Source: Rothia nasimurium
GTDB taxonomy: Bacteria; Actinomycetota; Actinomycetes; Actinomycetales; Micrococcaceae
Assembly: GCF_928381705.1 (NCBI RefSeq)
Contig: NZ_CAKMSR010000012.1
Span: 23,661-87,660, forward strand
Length of the DNA: 64,000 bases
Direction: 5' to 3'
Shown here: in pieces, positions 7,470 through 17,828 of the stretch
Layout of the letters: every line of letters starts with the position of its first letter
Position numbering within the stretch: position 1 is the first letter of the stretch
Made by a program: the position numbers and the translations under genes
The notes under the pieces: generated by a model
Told to the model about the DNA's origin: nothing
The model's input: the letters and a program-made list of their open reading frames with translations, nothing else
Databases searched by the model: none

Positions 7470-8777
7470 TTAGTCGGTGTAGCCGAAGTAGCGGCGCACC
7501 TTAGCGAGTTCTTCGATGAAGCGTTCTACGTCGTCGGTGGTGTTGTAGATGTAGGCGCTGGCGCGGGTTGAGGCTGTGATGCCAAGAGCCCGGTGTAGGG
7601 GCTGGGCGCAGTGGTGGCCTACGCGCACGGCGATACCTTTTTCGTCGAGAAGCTGGCCGACGTCGTGGGGGTGCACGCCTTCGACGTGTACCGAGGTGAG
7701 CCCGGCTCGGGGCTGGCCTGCTGCCGGGCCGATGAGGCGGACGCCGGGGATTGAGCTCACGCCGTCGGCAAGGAGCTGGCCGAGCTTGGATTCCCAGGCA
7801 TGCACCTGCTCCATGCCAAGGTGCTGGAGGTAGCGTACGGCTTCGGCCCAGGCTACGGCCTGGGAGACGCGCTGGGTTCCTGCCTCAAATTTGATGGGGG
7901 CGGGCATCCATTCGGCTTCGGTCATGGTGACCTTGGTGATCATGGAGCCGCCGGTGAGGAAGGGGGGCATAGCTTCAAGCAGCTCGTTTCGGCCATAGAG
8001 GGCTCCGATACCGGTGGGAGCGAGCATCTTGTGAGCAGAGAAAGCTGCGAAGTCCACGCCGAGTTTTTTCACGTCAACGGGCATGTGGGGTACCGACTGG
8101 CAGGCGTCCAGCACGGTGAGGGCCCCGACCTTCTTGGCAAGTGAGACCATGAAGTCGATGTCAGTGATAGAGCCTGCCACGTTTGAGACGTGGGTAAAGG
8201 CGAGGACGCGGGTGCGGTCGGTGACGATGGACTCGGCAGCTTCGTAGTCGATGAGGCCCTCATCGGTGACGGGGATGTAGCGTAGGGTGGCACCGGTTCG
8301 GGCTGCCAGAATCTGCCAGGGAATGACGTTGGCGTGGTGTTCCTGCTCGGTGGTTACAATTTCGTCGCCTTCCCCTAGCGCAAAGCGGGCGGCGGCGTCC
8401 CCACCGATTCCGGCGGACGCGTTGCCGAAGGAGTAGGTGAGCAGGTTGAGGGCTTCGGTGGCGTTGGAGGTCCAGACCAGCTCGTTTTCGGCGGCGCCGA
8501 TGAAGGAGGCGACGGTGCGGCGGGCATCTTCGAAGGCGTCGGTGGCGTCGACGGCGAGGGTGTGGGCGCCGCGGTGGACGGCTGAGTTCGCGCCGAGGTA
8601 GTAGTTACGTTCGGCGTCGAGGACCTGCAGGGGGTTTTGGCTGGTGGCTCCGGTGTCGAGGTAGGCCAGGGGGTGGCCGTTGACCTGGCGGCTGAGGATG
8701 GGGTAGTCCTTGCGTAGGTCGGTGACGAGTTCGTTGGTGAGCTCTGCCCCGGCTGGGGTGCGGTAGCTGCTGGCCAC
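7470..8777 (-). CDS. sufS: Cysteine desulfurase SufS
   Basis: 435 residues from GTG 8777, chosen because GGAAAGG lies 7 bases upstream and the frame before it carries no family homology. The PLP lysine is in FSAHKMLAPTGIG and the sulfur-carrying cysteine in RVGHHCAQPLH, the group II pattern that distinguishes SufS from IscS/NifS. It releases sulfur from cysteine to form alanine and a persulfide, handed to SufU. The open frame continues back to 8903, but an initiation codon there would overlap the acceptor gene region without a ribosome site. Cytoplasmic enzyme, co-transcribed with sufU. Confidence 0.93.
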   Translation of the reverse strand: MASSYRTPAGAELTNELVTDLRKDYPILSRQVNGHPLAYLDTGATSQNPLQVLDAERNYYLGANSAVHRGAHTLAVDATDAFEDARRTVASFIGAAENELVWTSNATEALNLLTYSFGNASAGIGGDAAARFALGEGDEIVTTEQEHHANVIPWQILAARTGATLRYIPVTDEGLIDYEAAESIVTDRTRVLAFTHVSNVAGSITDIDFMVSLAKKVGALTVLDACQSVPHMPVDVKKLGVDFAAFSAHKMLAPTGIGALYGRNELLEAMPPFLTGGSMITKVTMTEAEWMPAPIKFEAGTQRVSQAVAWAEAVRYLQHLGMEQVHAWESKLGQLLADGVSSIPGVRLIGPAAGQPRAGLTSVHVEGVHPHDVGQLLDEKGIAVRVGHHCAQPLHRALGITASTRASAYIYNTTDDVERFIEELAKVRRYFGYTD

Positions 8778-8907
8778 TGTCTTTGCCTTTCCGTTGGGTA
8801 CGCCTGGTATAACGGCATGTTTTTCTAGCCTATTCCCTGCCGGGCGGAATTGGTAGTTAGGGTGTGCTTGGACGTTCAGGTGAGCAGCAGATGCATCGCG
8901 CAACAGC

Positions 8908-10005
8908 TTATGCGATTTTTTGTGTATAGCTCTCTACCCGCGTTGGAACTAATCGCTTAAACCGCATGGCTGGTTTCTCAATCAAATGCCACGATAAGAA
9001 AGCGAGTGGCACGGTAAGAGCAAAGCAAGAAAGTGCTGTAAAAAACCACCCATACTGTGTAATACCAGCTAGTACAAGTAGCTGTTGAACAGGGAATGCG
9101 TAAACGTATATCCCATACGAGATATCGTTTCTAGAGCCAATCCGAGTTGGTAGTGCCGCACCTAATCCAAGAACGGCGTAAGGCATTGCAACAAAAATAA
9201 CGATATTGCCCCAAATATTAAGGGAAGTCGATACTAAGGAAAGCGCAACCAAACATGAAACTGCAGCTAGAGGTAAATTTGCGGGAATCTTATCCGCAAA
9301 GACGTAGAACAGCATACCTAGCGCAAAAAAAGTCCAGAGTCTCACACCATTCGCGAGAATAACTTCTAGCGATCCCGGAAATAAAGTGTAGGCAGAGGAA
9401 GGAACAAATAAGTAAATCAAAACCATCAGAGTAGCTATTGCTATCACTGATAATTTCAGATGGTTACGGATCCAGGGAACCATCGTGAAGAGACATACTC
9501 CCACATAGGCTAGGGCTTCATAGAACAGAGTCCACAATGATCCATTCCAAGTGGTCGTGAAGGGAACGTCCGCATTAACAGGCAAATCACCCGATTTAAG
9601 AGTTAATGATTTAAAGAAGAAATACAGCGCTTCAGACAGTTTCCATTCAGCCCCGAACAATTTTCCAAGAGGAGAAAAGATAAAAGCTGTAGCTAGTAGT
9701 GCTGCAAAATATCCAGGATAGATTCTAAGGAAACGTCTCCACAAGAAAGGTTTAGCCCTCATTCTCATACCTGAAGCAAGGATAAGGTAGCCAGAGGCAA
9801 CAAAGAAGCACTCAACAGCCGTACCATGCCACGCTCCCAACGCAAAGGGGCCAATAACTACTGGCTCAAAATCACCCAGCGGAAATGCATGCCCGAAAAT
9901 AACCAGAGTAGCCAGTACAAGGCGAACAAAATTTAACGCGTTATCGTTTGTGCTCAGCCGACTTCCAAGGGTTAGCTCCCCAGCCTTTTTTGTCTCTTCC
10001 ATCAT
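8908..10005 (-). CDS. Acyltransferase family 3 membrane protein
   Basis: 365 residues with about ten membrane helices. The N-terminal segment NFVRLVLATLVIFGHAF, the FFVASGYLI segment and the basic WRRFLRIYP loop are the hallmarks of the acyltransferase-3 (OafA/NodX-like) family, which O-acetylates sugars of surface glycans. The base composition is visibly lower in G+C than the suf and pth genes on each side, suggesting acquisition. It follows pth by 31 bases on the same strand with no clear ribosome site (the ATG at 10002 is an alternative start). Substrate unknown. Confidence 0.85.
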   Translation of the reverse strand: MMEETKKAGELTLGSRLSTNDNALNFVRLVLATLVIFGHAFPLGDFEPVVIGPFALGAWHGTAVECFFVASGYLILASGMRMRAKPFLWRRFLRIYPGYFAALLATAFIFSPLGKLFGAEWKLSEALYFFFKSLTLKSGDLPVNADVPFTTTWNGSLWTLFYEALAYVGVCLFTMVPWIRNHLKLSVIAIATLMVLIYLFVPSSAYTLFPGSLEVILANGVRLWTFFALGMLFYVFADKIPANLPLAAVSCLVALSLVSTSLNIWGNIVIFVAMPYAVLGLGAALPTRIGSRNDISYGIYVYAFPVQQLLVLAGITQYGWFFTALSCFALTVPLAFLSWHLIEKPAMRFKRLVPTRVESYTQKIA

Positions 10006-10036
10006 TTATCTGCGATCTCGTGTCGATAATCTGTTT

Positions 10037-10618
10037 CTAATTGCTATGAAAACGCTGCTGGGCTGCAAGTAGACCTTCTTTAATCAGAGTCTCCGTAGCA
10101 TCAGCTGCATTGGAAATAAGGAAAGGGAGATCCTTCTTCTCCGCGGTTGTAAAAGGCTTCAGCACAAAATCAGCGGTCTGCATCTGGCCAGGAGGGCGGC
10201 CGATACCGGTGCGAACCCGGTAGTAGTTCTTAGTTCCCAGAGCCTTGGTGATATCGCGCAGGCCGTTATGGCCGCCCTCTCCCCCACCAATTTTCAGTTT
10301 GATGGAATCAAAGGGAATGTCGAGCTCATCGTGCACCACAATGACCTTTTCAGGGGCAATACCGTAGAACTGGGCCAGCGCAGATACAGGACCGCCCGAT
10401 ACGTTCATGTAGGTCAGGGGCTTAGCTAACACAACTTTCGCACCCCCTACGCCGAGACGTCCTTCGAGAACCTGGGCACGGGCCTTACTGTGCTTCTTGA
10501 AATTACCGCCCACAGCGCTTGCGAGCTCATCGAGCACCATCTGCCCAATGTTGTGACGGGTTGCTGCGTACTCGGGGCCGGGATTACCCAGACCTACGAT
10601 CAGCCATGCATCTGACAT
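10037..10618 (-). CDS. pth: Peptidyl-tRNA hydrolase
   Basis: 193 residues from ATG 10618, which follows AGGAGAAG by nine bases; a longer frame reaches 10657 without support. [20 protein letters not shown] contains the family signature with the catalytic histidine, VVHDELD carries the catalytic aspartate, and [13 protein letters not shown] the tRNA-binding region. The enzyme frees peptides from tRNAs that drop off ribosomes. It lies downstream of rplY on the same strand, separated by a terminator-like hairpin, the conserved actinobacterial order rplY-pth. Confidence 0.96.
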   Translation of the reverse strand: MSDAWLIVGLGNPGPEYAATRHNIGQMVLDELASAVGGNFKKHSKARAQVLEGRLGVGGAKVVLAKPLTYMNVSGGPVSALAQFYGIAPEKVIVVHDELDIPFDSIKLKIGGGEGGHNGLRDITKALGTKNYYRVRTGIGRPPGQMQTADFVLKPFTTAEKKDLPFLISNAADATETLIKEGLLAAQQRFHSN

Positions 10619-10681
10619 ATTTTCGCTTCTCCTAGGGCGCAAGAATGCGGTAAGCATACAAAGAGTGTATCGAGTTAAGAG

Positions 10682-10717
10682 AAGGCCCGCACCGTCGTTA
10701 ACTACGGTACGGGCCTT
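10682..10717. terminator. Hairpin terminator between rplY and pth
   Basis: AAGGCCCGCACCGT (10682-10695) pairs with ACGGTACGGGCCTT (10704-10717) around an 8-base loop. On the minus strand it follows the rplY stop by about 28 bases and is trailed by CTCTT, a weak T tract, so some read-through into pth is likely. Confidence 0.6.
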
Positions 10718-10744
10718 ACAAAAGAGGTGAGATAGCTATAGAGC

Positions 10745-11368
10745 TTACTTAGCTTCGTCTACCTGAGCGTCAGCTTCTGCGCCCTCGGGAGCGTTTTCGC
10801 CTTCTTCGCCGACCTCGGGTACGTCGAGTTCCTCGGGCTCTGAGATGTTAACAACCAGCAGTTCTGCGTCTGCAACGAGGGTTACACCGGCGGGCAGTTC
10901 AACGTCAGAAGCGTGAACGTGGGCGCCTGCTTCACGGCCTTCGATGTTAACAACGAGAGCTTCGGGTGCCTTCAGGGCGTCTGCCTCAACGAGCAGAGCG
11001 GTTTCTTCCTGGTTTGCAACGGCGCCAACGGCGGGCTCGCCTTCAACGTGTACGGGAACCTCGATCTCAACACGCTCGCCGCGCTTAACAGTCAGCAGGT
11101 CGATGTGCTGCAGTTCGGGGCGGATGGGGTGGCGCTGGATGTCCTTAATCATGGCCAGGTGTGAGTCACCTTCGATGTCGAGGTCGAGGATAGCGTTGGG
11201 TACGCGGGCTGCCAGGGTGGTTGCGTGGCCGGGCAGTACAACGTGCTTGGGCTCTTCGCCGTGGCCGTAGATGACGGCGGGGATGTCGCCGGCCATACGG
11301 ATGCGGCGGGCATAGCCCTTACCGAAGTCGGTGCGGACGGTTGCGGAAATCTTGATGGTCTCTGACAT
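10745..11368 (-). CDS. rplY: 50S ribosomal protein L25, long CTC/TL5 form
   Basis: 207 residues from ATG 11368, preceded at nine bases by AAGGA; an in-frame ATG at 11377 gives three more residues. The N-terminal half (FGKGYARRIRMAGDIPAVIYGHG) is the L25 5S rRNA-binding domain; the second half is the CTC beta domain; the tail is strongly acidic and alanine-rich (EGENAPEGAEADAQ), common in actinobacterial CTC proteins. It binds 5S rRNA in the large subunit. In many relatives this gene adjoins prs; here about 22 kb of glycan genes lie between them. Confidence 0.95.
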   Translation of the reverse strand: MSETIKISATVRTDFGKGYARRIRMAGDIPAVIYGHGEEPKHVVLPGHATTLAARVPNAILDLDIEGDSHLAMIKDIQRHPIRPELQHIDLLTVKRGERVEIEVPVHVEGEPAVGAVANQEETALLVEADALKAPEALVVNIEGREAGAHVHASDVELPAGVTLVADAELLVVNISEPEELDVPEVGEEGENAPEGAEADAQVDEAK

Positions 11369-11554
11369 GAGGGCCATCCTTTCTATGGTTAGTTGTCGAT
11401 GCGCCAAGTGGTGTAGTGAACTGGCGCCAGAAATCGCTTTCTAACCAGCCACCGTCAGTTCCGGACCTACCGGGGTTTCCCACCAGTATTCCACTGCCTT
11501 GGCTTGTACGCTGTGCTCAGCGCAACCCCTCAATTATGGCTGAGTTTGAAGGTT

Positions 11555-11610
11555 TAAACAAGCAAGGGCGCTGAGGTGCACGGTAGTTATGCACCACAGC
11601 GTCCCTACTT
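11555..11610 (-). terminator. Probable terminator of the rmlB-rmlCD operon
   Basis: Imperfect arms AGGGCGCTGAGGTGCA (11565-11580) and TGCACCACAGCGTCCCT (11590-11606) form a stem just past the rmlCD stop on the minus strand, followed by TTGCTTGTTT. The rest of the 253-base interval to rplY presumably holds the rplY promoter; no convincing hexamers were picked out. Confidence 0.55.
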
Positions 11611-11621
11611 GATAATGCGCA

Positions 11622-13033
11622 CTACGCGAAATAGGCGGCGAGAGCTTCTTGGTGGCTACGAGGGGTGAACCCTGCCTTAACAATCTTCGATAGGTCCATG
11701 GCTGAGTTAGTAGGGCGTGGTGAGAAAACCTCGGCCTTTGCAAAGTATTCAGTGGTTGTTACAGGAGTTACCCGGTCTGCAGAATGCCCTGTAGCTTCAA
11801 ATACCGCTTTAGCAAGGTCAGCCCAAGTCACGACTTCGCCGGAGTTGGAAACATGGTAAGTACCAAACTCGCATCTGTTCTCCACCAGGTGCAGAATCGC
11901 TCCAGCAAGGTCCTCGGTGAAAGTGGGGCGGCCGTACTGGTCGTTCACCACTGTGGGGTTCACTCCGCGTTCAGCCAGAGACTTCATAATTTCAATAAAG
12001 TTCTTACCATCGCCCATAACCCAAGAGGTTCGCACAATGTAGTGGCGTCGTACTGAACGCACAGCCATCTCACCGGCAGCCTTTGACTGGCCATAAACTC
12101 CGAGGGGGGCCAGCGGGGCGTCCTCTGCATATTCTTCGCCTAAGGGCAAAGAACCATCGAAAACATAATCGGTAGAAACGTGTACCAGCGGGATACCGGC
12201 TTCGTCCGCCACCCTAGCCAAAGCCGCAACGCCGGTTGCGTTAGCGGCCCAAGCGTCCACGCGTCCTTCAGGAGTCTCAGCCTGATCGACAGCAGTATAC
12301 GCCGCGGCGTTAATAATGCCGCGGAGCGAGCGCCATCGGTAGGAGGAAGCCCAGCTATCAGGACGCGCCAGATCAAGTTCCGCACGAGTCGCAGCAATAT
12401 AGGGGGTACCGGATGCTTCAAGCTGCTTGACCAGCTCCCGCCCCAGCTGCCCGTTAGCACCTACGACGAGCAAGGGAGCAGGAGCAAGGGGCTCTACCTC
12501 AGCAAGCCGGGGGTGGTTCTTGTCCTTCTCAGAGAGCTCTGCCTGGTCCAGAGAAATCGGCCAGTCAATTGCCACGGTCTCGTCTGCAAGGTTAAGGAAA
12601 GAGTACTCCCCCTGGGCATCTGCTGACCAGTGGTCATTTACCAGGTAAGTGTAGGCAGTATTGTCTTCCAGAGTCTGGAAAGAGTTGCCTACTCCGCGGG
12701 GAACAAAAACAGCGGTATCGGGGCCAAGCTCTACAGTGACGGTCTTACCGAATGATTCTCCGGCCCGCAGATCAACCCATGCGCCAAAAATGCGGCCGGT
12801 AGCTACCGAGACATACTTGTCCCAAGGTTCCGCGTGAATGCCGCGGGTGGTACCTGCTGTTGCGTTAAAGGAAATGTTGTTCTGTACGGGGCCGAAGTCC
12901 GGTAGACCAGCGGCAACCATTTTCTCGCGCTGCCAGTTTTCTTTGAACCAGCCGCGGTTATCGCCGTGCTGCGGAATATCGATGACGAGCAGACCCGGAA
13001 TATCCGTGGTGTGAACGGCTAACTCTTTAGGCA

Positions 13034-13034
<1 letters not shown>
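11622..13034 (-). CDS. rmlCD: Fused dTDP-4-dehydrorhamnose 3,5-epimerase / reductase
   Basis: 470 residues. Residues 1 to about 180 are an RmlC cupin (GDNRGWFKENWQ; TRGIHAEPWDKYVSV with the catalytic histidine; a VPRGVGNSF strand). Residues 187 to the end are an RmlD short-chain reductase: LLVVGANGQLGREL is the NAD(P)H-binding loop, and HVSTDYVFDG plus YGQSKAAGE carry the catalytic Thr/Ser, Tyr and Lys. The two steps convert dTDP-4-keto-6-deoxyglucose to dTDP-L-rhamnose. Its ATG overlaps the rmlB TAA by one base, so the genes are translationally coupled. Such fusions are known in actinobacteria. Confidence 0.93.
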
Positions 13035-14053
<1,019 letters not shown>

Positions 14054-14114
14054 TCACCTTATTTTGGGTTTCTGGTAGCTCCTAAAAATGTGGTGTTCAT
14101 GCCAGAATGGGAGT

Positions 14115-14975
14115 ATGAAGGGAATTTTACTCGCAGGTGGTACCGGCTCACGCCTCCACCCCATCACGCTCGGTATCAGCAAACAGCTCACTCCGGTTTA
14201 CGATAAACCGATGATTTATTACCCTATCTCCACGCTTATGCTCTCGGGGATTCAGGATATTCTAATCATTACCACCCCCCAGGACCAGGAACAGTTCCAG
14301 CGCCTTCTTGGTGACGGATCACAGTTCGGAGTCAACTTCAGCTACCAGATACAGCCGTCCCCCGACGGGCTAGCTCAAGCCTTTATCTTGGGTGAGGACC
14401 ATATCGGGAACGATTCAGCAGCCCTAGTATTAGGCGATAATATTTTTTATGGACCGGGCCTCGGAAACCAGCTCCGTAAATATAATGATGTAGATGGAGC
14501 CGCAGTTTTTGGCTACCGAGTTGCAGATCCCACGGCCTACGGCGTAGTAGAGTTCGATGATAATTTCAAAGCTCTCTCTATCGAAGAAAAGCCGGCAGTC
14601 CCTAAGAGCGATTACGCAATCCCCGGTCTTTATTTCTACGATAACAATGTAGTCGAATATGCAAAGAGCATTAAGCCTTCAGCGCGTGGAGAGCTTGAAA
14701 TTACTGACCTTAACCGTGTCTATCTTGAGCAGGGAAAGCTCCGGGTAGAAGTTCTTCCTCGCGGAACCGCTTGGCTAGATACCGGAACTTTTGATTCTTT
14801 GGCAGATGCCACGAGTTTTATTCGCACAGTCCAAGCTCGACAAGGACTTTCAATTGGCTCCCCAGAAGAAATCAGTTGGCGAATGGGTTGGATAGATGAT
14901 GCCCGACTTGAGGAACTTGCACAGCCTCTTGTTAAAAGTGGATACGGCACCTACCTGCTAAATCTGATAGCTTGA
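14115..14975 (+). CDS. rmlA: Glucose-1-phosphate thymidylyltransferase
   Basis: 286 residues from ATG 14115; the open frame upstream to 14088 lacks homology. [20 protein letters not shown] is the nucleotidyltransferase signature, with [15 protein letters not shown] and [12 protein letters not shown] following as in RmlA. It makes dTDP-glucose from dTTP and glucose 1-phosphate, the first step of dTDP-rhamnose synthesis. GGGAG ends one base before the ATG, too close for normal pairing, and CAGAAT ends six bases before it, so a leaderless message is possible. Divergent from rmlB. The pathway is complete with rmlB and rmlCD. Confidence 0.95.
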   Translation: MKGILLAGGTGSRLHPITLGISKQLTPVYDKPMIYYPISTLMLSGIQDILIITTPQDQEQFQRLLGDGSQFGVNFSYQIQPSPDGLAQAFILGEDHIGNDSAALVLGDNIFYGPGLGNQLRKYNDVDGAAVFGYRVADPTAYGVVEFDDNFKALSIEEKPAVPKSDYAIPGLYFYDNNVVEYAKSIKPSARGELEITDLNRVYLEQGKLRVEVLPRGTAWLDTGTFDSLADATSFIRTVQARQGLSIGSPEEISWRMGWIDDARLEELAQPLVKSGYGTYLLNLIA

Positions 14976-15027
14976 CTCCAGCATCAGCAATGTAGACATA
15001 ACCATATAAGTGCCCCTACCCCAGTGG

Positions 15028-15033
15028 TAGACT
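15028..15033 (+). promoter_or_regulatory. Possible -10 element of the BY-kinase gene
   Basis: TAGACT lies 43 bases before the ATG at 15077, inside a short palindrome (CTACC-CCAGT-GGTAG at 15016-15030). No clear -35 hexamer is seen. Assignment is tentative. Confidence 0.35.
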
Positions 15034-15076
15034 CTGACAAAGATTATCCAACCTTCACTCACACCTTAGGTGACCT

Positions 15077-16492
15077 ATGACCATACTTGATGTCGTGCGC
15101 ATGTTGCGCGTAAACTTCAAAATTCTCTTAGCAGGGCTTTTAATCGGTGCATTATTAGGCTTTGGCTACTCCCTTTTACAGCCTAAAGTCTATGCTTCCA
15201 CAGCAACCGGTTATGTAACAGTTGGTGACGGCACCGGCATCGGCGACGTTATCTCAGGCTCAGCTGCGGCAAAGGAGAAGGCATCAGCCTACCTCGCCTT
15301 TGTTAACAGTGGTCCTGTCGCTGATGAAATTGTTGCGGCAAATCCTGAGCTGAATCTTACCCGCAGTCAGGTGCAGAGCAACTTGACTGCAACTGTAGAC
15401 GCAAACTCAGCACTAATCCGTGTTTCAGCGACTGGTAACACGCCCCAAGCGGCTCAGGCGTTGGCCAACAGCTCCCTAGAAGCTGTTGCAAAAGTAGCCA
15501 ACAACCTTGACGGGAGTAGCGCCGTGCGAGTTATTCCCCTTGAAGACGGGACCACCAGCAACACCCCGGTAAGCCCCGACACAATTAAGTTGGTTGGCAT
15601 AGGCGCAGCAGCCGGCCTTGTTCTAGTACTGGCTGCTATTCTTCTTCGCCGTACCGTTGATACCAAACTACGCACTCGAGAGGATGCAACCAAAGCAACA
15701 GATGCGGGCGTCTTAGGTGTATTGCCCGTTTCGGACGAGCTTACTGAAGAGAATATTCTTCACGCCAATAGTGATCATATCTCACAAGAAGCCATCCGCC
15801 AGATGCGCACTAATTTGCGTTTCGTTAATGTGGATAATCCGCCTAAGTCGCTAATTGTAACTTCCGCAGAACCCGGCGAAGGTAAATCAACAGTCTCAAC
15901 CTCAATTGCTAGAGCCCTCGCTGACGCTGGTTCTCCCGTCATCATTATTGATGCCGATTTGCGTCGTCCCACCATTGCAAAGAAATTCAAAATTGATTCA
16001 AAGGTTGGCCTGACACAGGTACTTGCAGGTCAAGTTGAACTAGCCGATGCAGTTCGCCAGTTTGAAGACACCCAGCTCTTTATCTTGCCTGCTGGCCGTA
16101 TCCCCCCTAATCCTTCCGAGCTCCTTGGTTCTGATAAAATGCGCCAGCTAATCGCGGAACTTTCAAGTGAATTTACGGTCATTGTAGACGTCCCCCCTGT
16201 TCTGCCGGTAACAGACGCTGCCCTTCTATCGACTGCTGTCGATGGCGTAGTACTAGTCGGTAGCATCGGTAAAACCCGTAAAGAAAACCTTGCTGAAGCA
16301 GCTGATAATCTGCGAAAAGTTAGCGCTAATCTGCTAGGCATCGTCATTAACCGGGCTCCTCGTACCGGCCTTGGCAATACCTACTACGGATTCGCCTATG
16401 CCTCTAACAACGCCTACAGTAGCTACTACGGCTCTGACGAGGAAAAGTCAAAAGGCAATCCAAAGAAAAAACGTAAAAAGGCTAACAAATAG
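15077..16492 (+). CDS. Polysaccharide co-polymerase with tyrosine autokinase domain
   Basis: 471 residues. An N-terminal Wzz domain lies between membrane helices at about residues 14-33 and 175-195. The cytoplasmic kinase domain has Walker A (SAEPGEGKST, residues 263-272), Walker A' (IIIDADLRRP, near 290) and Walker B (FTVIVDVPPVLP). The tail is tyrosine-rich (YYGFAYASNNAYSSYYG, from about residue 435) and then lysine-rich, the autophosphorylation region. It would set polymer length through cycles of phosphorylation. A low-molecular-weight tyrosine phosphatase that could reverse this is at 36169-36684. A terminator follows. Confidence 0.9.
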   Translation: MTILDVVRMLRVNFKILLAGLLIGALLGFGYSLLQPKVYASTATGYVTVGDGTGIGDVISGSAAAKEKASAYLAFVNSGPVADEIVAANPELNLTRSQVQSNLTATVDANSALIRVSATGNTPQAAQALANSSLEAVAKVANNLDGSSAVRVIPLEDGTTSNTPVSPDTIKLVGIGAAAGLVLVLAAILLRRTVDTKLRTREDATKATDAGVLGVLPVSDELTEENILHANSDHISQEAIRQMRTNLRFVNVDNPPKSLIVTSAEPGEGKSTVSTSIARALADAGSPVIIIDADLRRPTIAKKFKIDSKVGLTQVLAGQVELADAVRQFEDTQLFILPAGRIPPNPSELLGSDKMRQLIAELSSEFTVIVDVPPVLPVTDAALLSTAVDGVVLVGSIGKTRKENLAEAADNLRKVSANLLGIVINRAPRTGLGNTYYGFAYASNNAYSSYYGSDEEKSKGNPKKKRKKANK

Positions 16493-16517
16493 TCTGCCGG
16501 TATAGGTAACCTGATAA

Positions 16518-16556
16518 ATGGGGAGGGGCTTATAGTTCCTCCCCATCTTTTATAAT
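16518..16556 (+). terminator. Intrinsic terminator after the BY-kinase gene
   Basis: A perfect 9-bp stem (ATGGGGAGG 16518-16526 with CCTCCCCAT 16538-16546) is followed by CTTTTATAAT. Confidence 0.8.
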
Positions 16557-16597
16557 ATTTTTAAAGAACACATATTCGACATACAAGTGAGCTTTCA

Positions 16598-17488
16598 ATG
16601 ACAGAACCCTCAGAAACACATCATCACGCGTCAAAACAAAATCACCAATATAACGATTTGCCGTTAAATGTACGCATTCGCCTAAGTCATGCCCATCTGC
16701 AGTATCTTGCGACAGTATCTTCTAGCGATATCCTACATATCAAAGGATATATCTATGGACCTGACACATACCCAAAGACAAGAGCAAGTTCAGATGTTGA
16801 CTTATTGGTACGCCCAGAACATGTTGAGAAATTTGTAGAATCCACAGTAAGCGCTGGATGGCAGATTCTTACTACCTTTGAAACTGGATCAGACTATCAT
16901 CATGCCATGACTATATATCATCCTACTTGGGGCCTAGCAGATATCCATAGAGCTTTTCCCGGCATCGGCTTGGATGCGACACAAGCTTTTAACCGGCTTT
17001 GGGAAAAACGCAGAATAAAAACAATAGCAAATGTAGAGTGTTTAACTACCTCGCTTACTGATTCCCGAATTATTGTTTACGTTCATGCTGCTAGATCTAC
17101 AAGTAAACATAAACCAGATGTAGAGTATCTTAACGAGATGCTCTCCTGGGAGGAAAAGAAAGAAATAGAAAAAAGAGTCGCAGAAATTGAAGCTGATTTA
17201 GCATTTGCCGCCGCTACAGGAACAATTGACAAATATTCAAAGCATCCCGACTATCTTTTTTGGAAAACAGCTTCACAAGAAACATCGAACATCACACGAT
17301 GGTATGCCAGGATTAAAAACGCACCATCTTTACAACAAAAAATTAAAACAATTTTTGATATTTTCCTAGTAAACCAAGATCATTTAGCCATGGAACTTGG
17401 GCATCAGCCAACTCGACAAGAAGTGCGACAAAAATTTTTTACCCGCTTCAAAGAATTGACAAAAACACTGAGAAAAAAAGGGAAGTAA
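16598..17488 (+). CDS. Nucleotidyltransferase family protein (PF14907-like)
   Basis: 296 residues, A+T-rich. ASSDVDLLVRPEH (near residue 65) is the Asp-x-Asp metal site of a nucleotidyltransferase fold, and HIKGYIYGPDTYP before it, GWQILTTFE and GLADIHRAF after it follow the uncharacterised nucleotidyltransferase family NTP_transf_5. The biochemical target of that family is not established. The stop codon abuts the ATG of a PqqD-like gene, so the two are translated together. The pairing with a PqqD-type peptide-binding protein points to modification of a peptide or protein rather than to sugar activation, but this is inference. Confidence 0.7.
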   Translation: MTEPSETHHHASKQNHQYNDLPLNVRIRLSHAHLQYLATVSSSDILHIKGYIYGPDTYPKTRASSDVDLLVRPEHVEKFVESTVSAGWQILTTFETGSDYHHAMTIYHPTWGLADIHRAFPGIGLDATQAFNRLWEKRRIKTIANVECLTTSLTDSRIIVYVHAARSTSKHKPDVEYLNEMLSWEEKKEIEKRVAEIEADLAFAAATGTIDKYSKHPDYLFWKTASQETSNITRWYARIKNAPSLQQKIKTIFDIFLVNQDHLAMELGHQPTRQEVRQKFFTRFKELTKTLRKKGK

Positions 17489-17779
17489 ATGTACCAACGA
17501 AGCACATCGACTGCTTTCTTATACAGCTCTGACATGAGTTCAGTAGAGATCGAGAATGAAATTGTTTACGTTGCTAACGTAGAAAAATCACAAATCTATA
17601 CCTTAGATGGAGTTGGCCTAATAATCTGGGAGTTGCTTGAAACCCCACTATCCCTTACGGCTCTAGTCACAGAAATTTCAGAAATATACGATGTAAGCAG
17701 AAAAATAATCGAGGAAAGTATCTCATCGTTTCTCATAACCCTCATAGATCAAGGACTTATCGAGAAAATAAATGATTAA
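17489..17779 (+). CDS. PqqD-like (RiPP recognition element) protein
   Basis: 96 residues. The pattern of three short strands (EIENEIVYVANVEKSQIYTLD) followed by GVGLIIWELLETPLSLTALV and a winged-helix half with VSRKIIEESISSFL is that of PqqD-like domains, which bind leader peptides for peptide-modifying enzymes. No precursor peptide, radical SAM, HPr-kinase-like or protease gene lies nearby. The ATG directly follows the upstream TAA. Cytoplasmic. A role in a peptide-modification system is family knowledge; what it recognises here is unknown. Confidence 0.75.
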   Translation: MYQRSTSTAFLYSSDMSSVEIENEIVYVANVEKSQIYTLDGVGLIIWELLETPLSLTALVTEISEIYDVSRKIIEESISSFLITLIDQGLIEKIND

Positions 17780-17806
17780 TCTCCAATTTACGATTACATA
17801 GCCAAG

Positions 17807-17827
17807 AGACTAATAAAAATTAATAGT
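17807..17827. terminator. Weak hairpin between convergent genes
   Basis: GACTA and TAGTC (5 bp) flank an A+T-rich 11-base loop, 27 bases after the PqqD-like stop. It may be a weak terminator for both strands. Confidence 0.25.
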
Positions 17828-17828
17828 C

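Noticed and set aside
8375..8818. 147-codon minus-strand frame overlapping sufS
   Set aside because: Proline/threonine-rich shadow frame of sufS; the PLP and Cys motifs lie in the sufS frame.
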